Of a stretch of 64,000 nt of DNA, positions 43,252 through 54,151 are shown piece by piece. The translations under genes were made by a program, and so were the position numbers. The notes under the pieces are model-generated. The model did no database searches. It was not told where the DNA came from and saw only the letters and a list, made by a program, of their open reading frames with translations. The stretch's first letter is position 1. Each line of letters opens with the position of its first letter. Location of the stretch: the NCBI RefSeq assembly GCF_018308945.1, contig NZ_CP070501.1, positions 1,860,001 to 1,924,000 of the forward strand, read 5' to 3'. Origin of the DNA: Agrococcus sp. Marseille-Q4369. GTDB taxonomy: Bacteria; Actinomycetota; Actinomycetes; Actinomycetales; Microbacteriaceae.

Positions 43252-43478
43252 TGCCGATCGTCGTGCGGATCGACGTCGAGCTCGCCAAGCGCAAGCTGAG
43301 CGTGGGCGAGTTCGCCGAGCGCGTCGGGCTGAGCCCCGCGAACGTCGCGGTGCTGAAGAACGGCCGTGCGAAGGCGGTGCGGTTCTCGACGCTCGACGCG
43401 ATGTGCCGCGTGCTCGGCTGCCAGCCGGGCGACCTGCTCGAGTGGGTCGACGACGACGGGGCGGATGCGTCGACCTGA
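43251..43478 (+). CDS. YozG-type Xre-family helix-turn-helix regulator
   Basis: A 75-residue protein, almost wholly a Cro/C1-type helix-turn-helix: DVELAKRKLSVGEFAERVGLSPANVAVLKNGRAKAVRFSTLDAMCRVLGCQPGDLLEWV. It overlaps the DUF2975 stop by 1 nt. The pair is widely conserved, with the membrane protein thought to control or be controlled by the regulator; the signal is unknown. Confidence 0.9.
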   Translation: MPIVVRIDVELAKRKLSVGEFAERVGLSPANVAVLKNGRAKAVRFSTLDAMCRVLGCQPGDLLEWVDDDGADAST

Positions 43479-43492
43479 GCCGCGCGGGCGGC

Positions 43493-44554
43493 TCACGATC
43501 GCTCGGTCGAACCGGGCGGCTGCCGTCGCACGGCAACCCGCTCGCGCGCGCGACGGCGGCTCAGCAGCGGCTCGAGCTCGGCGAGCTCAGCCGCTGTCGC
43601 CACGCAGAAGGAGCCGGTGGGCGCTGTCTCGACGGCGCGGCGCTCCTGCCCTCGCGTCGCCGCGAGCGACACCGCGATCGAGATGCCGATGATGAGCGCG
43701 ACGACGGTGAGGGAGACGAGCGTGGGGATGTGCAGCACGTCGAGCAGCGCCATCTTCCCGCCCACCCAGATCAGCACGAGCGAGAGTCCGACCTTGAGGT
43801 AGACGAAGCGGTGGATGAGATCGGCGAGCAGGAAGTACATCGCTCGCAGCCCGAGGATCGCGAACGCGTTCGCGGTGAAGACGAGGAACGGCTCGGAGGT
43901 GACCGCGAAGATCGCCGGGATCGAGTCGACCGCGAAGACGATGTCCGTCATCTCGACCAGCACGAGCACCGCGAGCAGCGGCGTCGCCACCACGACTCCC
44001 GCCTTCCGCGCGAGGAAGCGCTGCCCGTGGTACGCATCCGTCATCGGCACGACGCGCCGGAAGAGCCTGAGCACTCGCGAGCGCTCGGGGTGCACGTGCT
44101 CGTTGCGAGTGCGCAGCATCTGGATGCCCGTGACGATGAGGAATGCGGCGAAGACGTAGAGGATCCAGGCGAAGCTCTCGATGAGAGTAGCCCCGACCGC
44201 GATGAAGATGCCGCGGAAGACGAGCGCGCCGAGCACACCGAGGAACAGCACTCGGTGCTGGAGCTCTCGCGGCACCGAGAACGCGGCGAAGATGATCGCC
44301 CAGACGAAGACGTTGTCGACCGCGAGCGACTTCTCGATCAGGTAGCCGGCGAAGTACTGCTGGCCGAGCTCGGCGCCCCACAGGTTCCAGACGACGATCC
44401 CGAAGCTGATGCCCGAGAGCGCCCAGACGATCGACCAGGCGAGCGCCTCGCGCACGCTGATGACGTGTGCCCGCCGATGTGCGAAGAGATCGATCGCGAG
44501 CATGACGACGATCGCCGCGAGCACGGCGAGCCAGGCATAGAAAGGTACATCCAT
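43493..44554 (-). CDS. TerC-family membrane protein (probable manganese exporter)
   Basis: A 353-residue TerC/Alx-type protein with about nine membrane helices: SLAVDNVFVWAIIFAAFSVP and LVEMTDIVFAVDSIPAIFAVTSEPFLVFTANAFAILGLRA carry the conserved Asp residues. Relatives export Mn(II). I place the start at ATG 44554, 5 nt after a GGAGG ribosome site that is tied up in a hairpin. The leader looks like a yybP-ykoY riboswitch, supporting the manganese role. Confidence 0.88.
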   Translation of the reverse strand: MDVPFYAWLAVLAAIVVMLAIDLFAHRRAHVISVREALAWSIVWALSGISFGIVVWNLWGAELGQQYFAGYLIEKSLAVDNVFVWAIIFAAFSVPRELQHRVLFLGVLGALVFRGIFIAVGATLIESFAWILYVFAAFLIVTGIQMLRTRNEHVHPERSRVLRLFRRVVPMTDAYHGQRFLARKAGVVVATPLLAVLVLVEMTDIVFAVDSIPAIFAVTSEPFLVFTANAFAILGLRAMYFLLADLIHRFVYLKVGLSLVLIWVGGKMALLDVLHIPTLVSLTVVALIIGISIAVSLAATRGQERRAVETAPTGSFCVATAAELAELEPLLSRRRARERVAVRRQPPGSTERS

Positions 44555-44674
44555 CGTGTCCTCCAGTTGACGGTGCAACTGGAGGTCTCGTCCGAGGCCC
44601 GAAGGCCTCCGAGCGCCGGAGCCCGATGGCGAGCACGAAGTGACGACGCGTGGCCGGGGGACTACTCCTCTCCG
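44555..44674 (-). promoter_or_regulatory. Probable yybP-ykoY (Mn2+) riboswitch controlling TerC
   Basis: Reading the minus strand, the leader holds GGAGUAG (44668-44662) and, about 75 nt later, CGAGA (44590-44586) followed by CCUCC (44585-44581). These are the two conserved sides of the yybP-ykoY internal loop. P1 can pair GGAG (44673-44670) with CUCC, and UCC/GGA closes the next stem. A GAGGCC-UUCG-GGCCUC hairpin lies within. The segment CCUCCAGUUG (44585-44576) also pairs with CAACUGGAGG (44569-44560), hiding the terC ribosome site. Metal-bound P1 would use up CCUCC and free that site. Confidence 0.72.
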
Positions 44675-44798
44675 CAAGTCTCGGACATGCGCAGACGCTG
44701 CGGCGGGAACCGATCGAGGCGCTCTCCTTGCCAGGCCACAGCGGATGCCGCGGTTCGCCGCACGGATGGCCCTCAGCCGAGCATCGCTAGCCTCGAGC

Positions 44799-46010
44799 AT
44801 GCGCAATCCCATCCCGGAGCTGCTCGACGAGATGCTGCGCGAGTGCGCCGACGACGACGGCGGGGAGCTGCACGACGAGATCCCCGAGCTCGCGGAGGCG
44901 GACCCCGACCGCTTCGCGATCGCGCTCTGCACGGCCGACGGCACCGTCTACGCGACGGGCGACGCCGAGCACCGCTTCACGATCCAGTCGATCTCGAAGC
45001 CGCTGGTCTACGCGCTCGCGCTCGCCGACCGCGGGCTCGAGAAGGTGCTCGAGCACGTCGGCGTCGAGCCCTCGGGCGACGCCTTCCATGAGATCTCGCT
45101 CGAGCCCAGCGGCCGGCCGCGCAACCCCATGATCAACGTCGGCGCCGTCACGACGCACTCCCTCGTCGGCGACCCCGCGTGGAGCCTGGCCGAGCGCGAC
45201 GAGCGCGTCCGGGTGGGGCTCTCGGCCTTCGCCGGCCGCGAGCTCGAGATCGACGAGGCGGTGTTCGAGTCGGAGCGCTCGGTCGCGAGCCACACGCTCG
45301 CGCTCGCCTACCTGTCGCACTCGCAGGGCAAGCTCGACGGCGAGCCGCACGACGCCGTCGACGGCTACATCCGCCAGTGCTCTATGCTCGTCGACGTGCG
45401 CGACCTCGCGGTGATGGCGATGACGCTCGCGAACGGCGGCAGGAATCCGATCACCGGCGAGCAGGTCGTGCCCGTCTGGGCGTGCACCCAAGCACTGAGC
45501 GTCATGGCGACGTGCGGCATGTACGACGCCGCGGGGGACTGGATGAGCCGGGTCGGCATCCCGGCGAAGAGCGGCGTCGCGGGCGGCGTGCTCGGGACGC
45601 TCCCCGGCCAGATCGGCGCCGGCGCGTTCTCGCCGCGGCTCGACGACGTCGGCACGAGCGTGCGTGGCGCGCGAGCCTTCGCGCGCATGTCGACCGAGCT
45701 CGGCCTCCACCTCATGCACGCGCCCGAGCTCGCCACGCACGTGCTCTACGGCGTCGTCGAGCCCGACACCGACGGCGACGGCCTGCGCGAGGTGCAGCTG
45801 CAGGGCACGATGCAGTTCGCCGCGGCCGAGGCGGCCCTGCGCGAGCTTGAGGCGCTGCCCGAGGAGGACGCTCCGCTCGTGCTCGACCTCTCCCGCGTCG
45901 TCTCGGCGAGCGCGATCGGCCGGCGGCTGCTCAGCGAGGCGGTCGAGCGGATGCGCGCCGACGGCCGGGAGGTGCGGGTCACCGACCCCGACGGGGTGCT
46001 CGGCGCATGA
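44799..46010 (+). CDS. glsA: Glutaminase with C-terminal STAS domain, copy 1
   Basis: A 403-residue protein. The glutaminase domain (about 1-305) belongs to the serine-dependent beta-lactamase-like family: FTIQSISKPLVYALAL has the SxxK nucleophile, NPMINVGAVTTHSLV and YIRQCSMLVDVRDLAVMAMTLANGG follow, and IPAKSGVAGG closes the site. It deaminates glutamine to glutamate. The last about 90 residues form a STAS-type domain (VLDLSRVVSASAIGRRLL). TAGCCT (44788-44793) lies 5 nt before the ATG (leaderless). Confidence 0.92.
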   Translation: MRNPIPELLDEMLRECADDDGGELHDEIPELAEADPDRFAIALCTADGTVYATGDAEHRFTIQSISKPLVYALALADRGLEKVLEHVGVEPSGDAFHEISLEPSGRPRNPMINVGAVTTHSLVGDPAWSLAERDERVRVGLSAFAGRELEIDEAVFESERSVASHTLALAYLSHSQGKLDGEPHDAVDGYIRQCSMLVDVRDLAVMAMTLANGGRNPITGEQVVPVWACTQALSVMATCGMYDAAGDWMSRVGIPAKSGVAGGVLGTLPGQIGAGAFSPRLDDVGTSVRGARAFARMSTELGLHLMHAPELATHVLYGVVEPDTDGDGLREVQLQGTMQFAAAEAALRELEALPEEDAPLVLDLSRVVSASAIGRRLLSEAVERMRADGREVRVTDPDGVLGA

Positions 46011-46019
46011 CGAGCAGCT

Positions 46020-46044
46020 GCTCCGCTCCTGAGCGCAGCGGAGC
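46020..46044. terminator. Hairpin between the glutaminase genes
   Basis: GCTCCGCT (46020-46027) pairs perfectly with AGCGGAGC (46037-46044) around a 9-nt loop, 10 nt after the first glutaminase stop. It probably ends that transcript before the second leaderless promoter. Confidence 0.55.
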
Positions 46045-46072
46045 GCGACCGGTGGACGGCTAGCCTCGTCGC

Positions 46073-47281
46073 ATGCACACGCCTGTGACGGACTTCCTCG
46101 AGCAGGTGCGACTCTCGTGCGCGGACAGCGACGAGGGCGAGCTCGCGCACTACATCCCCCAGCTCGCCGAGGCAGATCCCGCCCCGTTCGGCGCCGCGCT
46201 CTGCATGCTCGACGGCACGGTCTACGGGGTCGGCGACGCGGAGCATCGCTTCACGATCCAGTCGATCTCGAAGCCCTTCGTGTATGCGCTCGCGCTCGCC
46301 GACCGCGGTCTCGACGAGGTGCTCGAGCACGTCGGGGTGGAGCCGTCCGGGGATGCGTTCAGCGAGATCTCGCTCGAACCGAACGGCCGCCCTCGCAACC
46401 CGATGATCAACATCGGCGCGATCACGACACACGCGCTCGCGGGCGCGCGGGACGCGGGCGGGGATGAGAGCACCGCGCGTGTGATCGAGGGACTCTCGGC
46501 CTTCGCCGGTCGGGCGCTCGAGGTCGACGAGGTCGTCTACGAGTCCGAGCGATCGACCGCCGACCGCAACATGGCGCTCGCCTACCTCGTGCGCGCGCAG
46601 GGCAAGCTGCAGGACGAGCCGCGGCTCGCGGTCGACGGCTACAGCCGCCAGTGCTCGGTGCTCGTCGATGTGCGCGATCTCGCGGTCATGGCCATGACGC
46701 TTGCCGCCGGGGGCCGCAATCCGCTCACGGGCGAGCGGGTGGTGCCCAGGTGGGTGTGCAGGCAAGTGCTGAGCGTGATGGCGACCTGCGGCATGTACGA
46801 CGCGGCGGGGGATTGGATGAGCACGGTCGGCATCCCGGCGAAGAGCGGTGTCTCGGGCGGCATCATCGGAGCACTGCCGGGGCAGGTCGGCATCGGCACG
46901 TTCTCGCCGAGGCTCGACCGCTCGGGCAACAGCGTACGAGGCGTGCGGATGTGCGAACAGCTCTCGGCCGAGATGGGACTGCATCTCATGGAGACGCCCG
47001 AGGTCGCCTCGCACGTGGTGCACGGCGTCATCCAGCCGGAAGCAGGGCACGGCTCCCACGAGGTGCAGCTGCAGGGTGTCATGCACTTCGCGGCGGCCGA
47101 GGCCGCGCTGCGAGCACTTGCGCGATTGCCCGACGATGGCGCGCCGGTGGTGCTGGAGCTGTCGCGAGTGCCGTCGGCGAACGACATCGGAAGACGGATG
47201 CTGCGCGAGGGCATGCGACGCATGGGCGCAGACGGGCGCGCCGTGAGCGTCGTGGATCCGGACGGCGTGCTGGAAGGCTGA
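46073..47281 (+). CDS. glsA: Glutaminase with C-terminal STAS domain, copy 2
   Basis: A 402-residue tandem paralogue of the upstream gene, collinear over its full length, including FTIQSISKPFVYALALADRGL, NPMINIGAITTHALAG, YSRQCSVLVDVRDLAVMAMTLAAGG and the STAS tail VLELSRVPSANDIGRRML. It has its own leaderless promoter (TAGCCT, 46061-46066; ATG 6 nt later). The two copies differ most between the active-site blocks, so they may be tuned to different expression or interaction rather than being a fresh duplicate. Confidence 0.92.
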   Translation: MHTPVTDFLEQVRLSCADSDEGELAHYIPQLAEADPAPFGAALCMLDGTVYGVGDAEHRFTIQSISKPFVYALALADRGLDEVLEHVGVEPSGDAFSEISLEPNGRPRNPMINIGAITTHALAGARDAGGDESTARVIEGLSAFAGRALEVDEVVYESERSTADRNMALAYLVRAQGKLQDEPRLAVDGYSRQCSVLVDVRDLAVMAMTLAAGGRNPLTGERVVPRWVCRQVLSVMATCGMYDAAGDWMSTVGIPAKSGVSGGIIGALPGQVGIGTFSPRLDRSGNSVRGVRMCEQLSAEMGLHLMETPEVASHVVHGVIQPEAGHGSHEVQLQGVMHFAAAEAALRALARLPDDGAPVVLELSRVPSANDIGRRMLREGMRRMGADGRAVSVVDPDGVLEG

Positions 47282-47304
47282 CCGCCGCCGTGACCCCAGA
47301 TCGC

Positions 47305-47342
47305 GGCGATGCGGCCGGTCACCCCGTACGGTGACCGGCCGC
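47305..47342. terminator. Bidirectional terminator between glutaminase 2 and nrdF
   Basis: A perfect 16-bp stem, GATGCGGCCGGTCACC (47305-47320) with GGTGACCGGCCGCATC (47327-47342), and a CCGTAC loop. It separates two convergent genes and can serve both. Confidence 0.88.
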
Positions 47343-47364
47343 ATCCCTTCGCGTCAGCGCAGGG

Positions 47365-50658
<3,294 letters not shown>

Positions 50659-50671
<13 letters not shown>

Positions 50672-51057
50672 AGTCCATCCAATCCGTCGTTGACGACGCG
50701 CACGTCGTCGGGGGTTCCGAAGAGTTCGAAGCGGTAGAGGTGCGGCACGTCGCACTTGCGGGCGATGATGTCGCCCGCAAGCCCGTAGCCCGCACCGAAG
50801 TTGGTGTTGCCGGCGCTGATGACGCCTCGCAGGTGCTTGCGGTTCTGCTCGTCGTTGAGGAACCGGATCACCTGCTTCGGCACCGCGCCCTTGCCGTCGC
50901 CGCCGCCGTAGGTCGGCACGATGAGCACGAACGGCTCTCGCTGCTCGAGCGGCGGGTCGGAGGCGTAGAGGGGGATGCGCGCGGCCGGTCGGCCGAGCTT
51001 CTCCACGAAGCGGGCGGTGTTGCCCGACACGCTCGAGAAGTAGACGACCTGGTTCAC
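50659..51057 (-). CDS. nrdI: Flavodoxin-like NrdI
   Basis: A 132-residue flavodoxin-like protein: [19 protein letters not shown] binds FMN phosphate, [23 protein letters not shown] and [18 protein letters not shown] are NrdI marks. It supplies superoxide/peroxide to assemble the Mn2-tyrosyl cofactor of NrdF. It starts 25 nt after nrdH and overlaps nrdE. Confidence 0.95.
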
Positions 51058-51082
51058 GGCCCCCTCCTGCCGGCGGCGCGGC

Positions 51083-51310
51083 TCAAGCCGCGATGATCGC
51101 CTTGATGCGGTCGGGCTGGAAGCCCGACCAGTGCTGCTCGTCGGCGATCACGACGGGAGCCTGCATGTAGCCGAGCTCCTTGACCGTCTGCAGCGCCTTG
51201 TCGTCGGCGGTCACGTCGAAGATCTCGTACTCGATGCCCTGGGCGTCGAGCGCGCGGGTGGTCATCGTGCACTGCACGCAGGCGGGCTTCGAATAGACGG
51301 TGACGGTCAT
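51083..51310 (-). CDS. nrdH: Glutaredoxin-like NrdH
   Basis: A 75-residue NrdH-redoxin with the CVQC redox motif (residues 11-14) and the family segment [12 protein letters not shown]. It reduces NrdE and is in turn reduced by thioredoxin reductase. It is first in nrdHIEF, downstream of the NrdR boxes. Confidence 0.96.
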   Translation of the reverse strand: MTVTVYSKPACVQCTMTTRALDAQGIEYEIFDVTADDKALQTVKELGYMQAPVVIADEQHWSGFQPDRIKAIIAA

Positions 51311-51370
51311 GGCCGCTCTCCTCGGGATGGTTCCGGTGCTGGGGTCTCGTGGTCCGGCCGTGGCCGGGCT

Positions 51371-51419
51371 CCCACTATATGTGGGGTCTGACGGCGATCA
51401 AGGACACAAGATGGTGTGT
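51371..51419 (-). promoter_or_regulatory. Tandem NrdR boxes over the nrdHIEF promoter
   Basis: Box 1 CCCACTATATGTGGGG (51371-51386) and box 2 ACACAAGATGGTGTGT (51404-51419) have centres 33 nt apart, about three helical turns, the spacing typical of NrdR repressor sites. On the minus strand a -35 TTGATC (51401-51396) and -10 TATAGT (51379-51374), 16 nt apart, are overlapped by box 1. NrdR senses ATP/dATP. The remaining gap to 51706 holds no gene I can support; see the inverted repeat at 51447-51515. Confidence 0.75.
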
Positions 51420-51446
51420 TTCTCCACACCTGAGTCAACAAGAACT

Positions 51447-51515
51447 CCACAGGTGTCATTCCCGCCGCGGAACGACGCGGAAAAGCCTGTGGACAGTCGT
51501 CGCTGACACCTGTGG
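51447..51515. repeat. 12-bp inverted repeat CCACAGGTGTCA in the nrdH-pfpI gap
   Basis: CCACAGGTGTCA (51447-51458) and its exact reverse complement TGACACCTGTGG (51504-51515) bracket 45 nt. A third CCTGTGG core lies between (51486-51492). The 51420-51706 gap is lower in GC than its surroundings and otherwise empty. The CTGTGGACA-like core resembles a weak DnaA box, but there is no cluster or dnaA gene. Confidence 0.5.
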
Positions 51516-51706
51516 GGAGTCGGTCGGAAGATCTCGGCGACACGCCGAGCGAGACTTACAACGGTGTCGTTCGGGGTCGTCATCGGTCACCTCCGGGGGC
51601 TCGAGGAGCACGCTACGCCGGACCACCCACATGCCCAGGCGGCGCTCACGAGGCGCCCAGCCGCCCCCCGTAGCGTTGCCTGCATACCGATGGAGAAGGA
51701 GGCAGC

Positions 51707-52246
51707 ATGGCTGACATCACCGGCAAGAAGGTCGCGTTCGTGCTCACGGACGGCTTCGAGGACTCCGAGCTCACGAGCCCCTGGGAGGCGGTGCAGAGCG
51801 CCGGCGGCGAGCCGACGCTCGTCTCGCCGAAGGAGGGCTCGATCGAGGGCAAGAACGGGCACGAGCAGGCGGTGGATGCGTCACCCGGGTCGGTGAGCGC
51901 ATCCGACTTCGACGCCCTCGTGCTCCCGGGCGGCGTGGTGAACGCCGACCACCTGCGCATGGACGAGGCCTCCGTCGCGCTCGTCAAGGGCTTCGCCGAC
52001 GCGGGCAAGCCCATCGGCGTCATCTGCCACGGCGCGTGGATCCTCATCGAGGCGGGCGCCGTCGACGGCCGCCGGATCACGAGCTACCCGAGCCTCAAGA
52101 CCGACCTGCGCAACGCCGGCGCCGACTGGGTCGACGAGGAGGTCGTCACCGACAAGGGCCTCGTCTCGAGCCGCACGCCCGACGACCTGCCCGCGTTCAA
52201 CGCGAAGATCGTCGAGGAGTTCGCCGAGGGCACGCACGACCGCTGA
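51707..52246 (+). CDS. DJ-1/PfpI-family type 1 amidotransferase-like protein
   Basis: A 179-residue PfpI-type protein. It has KKVAFVLTDGFEDSEL with the conserved Glu, VLPGGVVNAD and the nucleophile elbow VICHGAWIL near residue 108. Members act as deglycases, chaperones or proteases; the activity here is unknown. A GGAGAAGGAGG ribosome site precedes it. Its first 35 nt occur again, identical, at 57211-57245 on the minus strand. Confidence 0.9.
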   Translation: MADITGKKVAFVLTDGFEDSELTSPWEAVQSAGGEPTLVSPKEGSIEGKNGHEQAVDASPGSVSASDFDALVLPGGVVNADHLRMDEASVALVKGFADAGKPIGVICHGAWILIEAGAVDGRRITSYPSLKTDLRNAGADWVDEEVVTDKGLVSSRTPDDLPAFNAKIVEEFAEGTHDR

Positions 52247-52258
52247 TCCGAGCGGTGA

Positions 52259-52290
52259 GGAGCCGGCTGCCCGCTGCGGCAGTCGGCTCC
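52259..52290. terminator. Hairpin terminator between pfpI-like and LLM genes
   Basis: GGAGCCGGCTGCC (52259-52271) pairs with GGCAGTCGGCTCC (52278-52290) with one G-U and a 6-nt loop. It lies between two convergent genes and can end both transcripts. Confidence 0.75.
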
Positions 52291-52306
52291 TGCCATCGGG
52301 GGAGGG

Positions 52307-53329
52307 TCAGCCCTCCTGCCACCCGAGCTCTCGCGCCACGGCGACGAGCGAGCCGAGCAGGTGGGCGTTGTAGTCGAGGCCGAGCTGGCTCGGGAGCGCG
52401 AAGAGCACCGTGTCGGCCGCTTGCACCGCCTCGTCGGCGAGCAGCCGGCGGGCGACGTGCTCCGGCTCGCCCGCATAGGTCGGGCCGCCGCGCACCGCAC
52501 CGCCCTCCAGTCGCCCGATGCCGTCGCGCTGCTCGTCGGCGAGCCCGAAGTAGCGGCGGTCGTCGTCGGAGAAGAAGGGGAAGGCGCTGCGGGTCACCGC
52601 CGTGCGCGGTGGCACCTCGTGCCCCGCCTCGGCGTAGCCCGCGAGGTAGTCGCGCACCTGATCGGCCTGCTGCACGTGGAAGGGCCGGCCGTCGTCCTGC
52701 GTCAGCAGCGTCGACGAGAGCAGGTGGTAGCCGTGCTCTGCGGCCCACAGCCCGGAGGCGTGGTTGCCAGCGCCCCACCACAGCCGGTCGGCGAGCTCGG
52801 GCGAGCGCGGCTCGACGGGCAGGTCGGGGCCCTGGCCGAGCTGCGCCGCGCGCTCCGAGCGAGCCTGCGGCTCGCCGCGCAGCGCCCGGCGGAAGTGCGC
52901 GGCGCGCTCACGGGCGACGTCCGACCAGCGCTCGCCGGGCTCGAGGCCGAGCCCGAAGCGCTCCTGCCCGTCGATCGCCGGCTCGGGGGAGCCGCGCGAG
53001 ATGCCGAGCTGCAGCCGGCCGCCCGAGAGCAGGTCCGCGGCGCTCGCGAGCTCGGTCATCGCGAGCGGCTGCTCGTAGCGCAGGTCGACGACGCCCGTGC
53101 CGAGCTCGAGCCTCGACGTGCGGGCGGCCATCGCCGCGAGTAGGGGATACGGAGTCGCGAGCGACTCGTCGAAGTGGTGCACCCGCACCCAGGCGCCGTC
53201 CATGCCGGCCTCCTCGGCCGCGACGGCCAGCTCGACGTGCATGCGGAGCGAGTCGCCGGCGCTCGGCACGCGCGAGCCGACGACGCTCCGGTAGTGCCCG
53301 AACGAGAGGAAGCCGATCCGCTTGCGCAT
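52307..53329 (-). CDS. LLM-class flavin-dependent oxidoreductase
   Basis: A 340-residue luciferase-like TIM-barrel protein: RIGFLSFGHYRSVVGSRVPS at the start, EEAGMDGAWVRVHHF, LELGTGVVDLRYEQPLAMTELASAADLLSGGRLQLGISRGSPEP with the flavin-binding loop. The substrate is unknown. I place the start at ATG 53329; the longer frame upstream is an Arg-rich shadow. Confidence 0.88.
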   Translation of the reverse strand: MRKRIGFLSFGHYRSVVGSRVPSAGDSLRMHVELAVAAEEAGMDGAWVRVHHFDESLATPYPLLAAMAARTSRLELGTGVVDLRYEQPLAMTELASAADLLSGGRLQLGISRGSPEPAIDGQERFGLGLEPGERWSDVARERAAHFRRALRGEPQARSERAAQLGQGPDLPVEPRSPELADRLWWGAGNHASGLWAAEHGYHLLSSTLLTQDDGRPFHVQQADQVRDYLAGYAEAGHEVPPRTAVTRSAFPFFSDDDRRYFGLADEQRDGIGRLEGGAVRGGPTYAGEPEHVARRLLADEAVQAADTVLFALPSQLGLDYNAHLLGSLVAVARELGWQEG

Positions 53330-53382
53330 GCCCGGGAGAACCGCAGCGCGGGCAGGCGCATTCCGTGCCCGCGGCCGTCGCG

Positions 53383-53993
53383 CTACCGGCCGGAGCCGCC
53401 CTGCCCCGGCCGCTCGGTGCCCGCCGCCTCCGCCGCCTCGCGCAGCCGCGCGACGTAGTCGGCCCACCAGTGCTCGTCGACGTCGGGCAGGTTCGAGACG
53501 CCGGGTCGCAGCCCCGCGGCGCCGTCGATCGTCTCGCGGAGGATGTCGGCGTGCCCCGCGTGCCGCGCGACCTCGGCGATCATGTGCACGATGAGCCGGT
53601 GCAGCGTCGTGTCCGCCCGGTCGCCCCACCACGGCACGTGCGCGGGGGCGTCGAGCGGCAGCGCCTCGAACGTCGCGCTCGCGTGGGCCCACGCTCGATC
53701 CCAGAGCTCGAGGACCGACTCCGCGGTCTCATCCGGGCCGGCCCACATGTCGGCGTTCGGCTCGGCATCGTCGGCGTTCCACGGCAGCGGCTCGGGGAAG
53801 GGCCGCCCGACGCACGTCCCGAAGTAGCCGGCCGCGACGGTCGCGACGTGCTTCGCGAGGCCGAGCAGGTTGGTGCCCGTCGGTGTCATCGGCATCCGCA
53901 GCTCCCGCTCGCCGAGCCCCTCGAGCTTCCAGCGCAGCGCATCGCGCTGCGCGTCGAGGTACCGCACGAGGGTCGCTTCGCGTCTTCGCTCAT
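53383..53993 (-). pseudogene. DinB/DUF664-family protein with a one-base deletion near its start
   Basis: The body reads TLVRYLDAQRDALRWKLEGLGERELRMPMTPTGTNLLGLAKHVATVAAGYFGTC, a clear DUF664/DinB-type metal-binding four-helix protein; HxxxH-type residues recur in LHRLIVHMIAEVARHAGHAD. The natural start ATG 53993 reads MSEDAK, but then one G seems missing near 53976 and the frame slips. Restoring it gives 203 codons. The longer open frame upstream does not look like protein. It could be an assembly indel or a real lesion. Confidence 0.7.
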
Positions 53994-54051
53994 GCAGACA
54001 CCATGCCAGCCCCTGCGCACGTCGCGCTCGTGACGTCGGATGACGCTCGAG

Positions 54052-54081
54052 GTGACAATGGCACGTTATGGGCGCTATAAC
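54052..54081 (+). promoter_or_regulatory. Promoter of the DAACS symporter gene
   Basis: GTGACA (54052-54057), an 18-nt spacer and TATAAC (54076-54081) form one of the best sigma-70-like promoters in the window, in a locally AT-rich patch. The predicted transcript start near 54088 excludes the ATG at 54068 and supports the GTG start at 54152. Confidence 0.65.
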
Positions 54082-54151
54082 TGAACCTGCGCTCGCGCTT
54101 CGTGCCGCGCATCCCCTCACCGCACCCCCTCACCGCACCCCTAGGAGCACC

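Noticed and set aside
51447-51515. Possible origin of replication with DnaA boxes (CCTGTGG, CTGTGGACA)
   Set aside because: Cores deviate from TTGTCCACA, only one to three occur, no dnaA/dnaN is near and there is no AT-rich unwinding region.
51398-51583. A 61-residue frame (MTTPNDTVVSLARR...) over the NrdR region
   Set aside because: It covers the promoter boxes and repeats, has no ribosome site and no recognisable domain.
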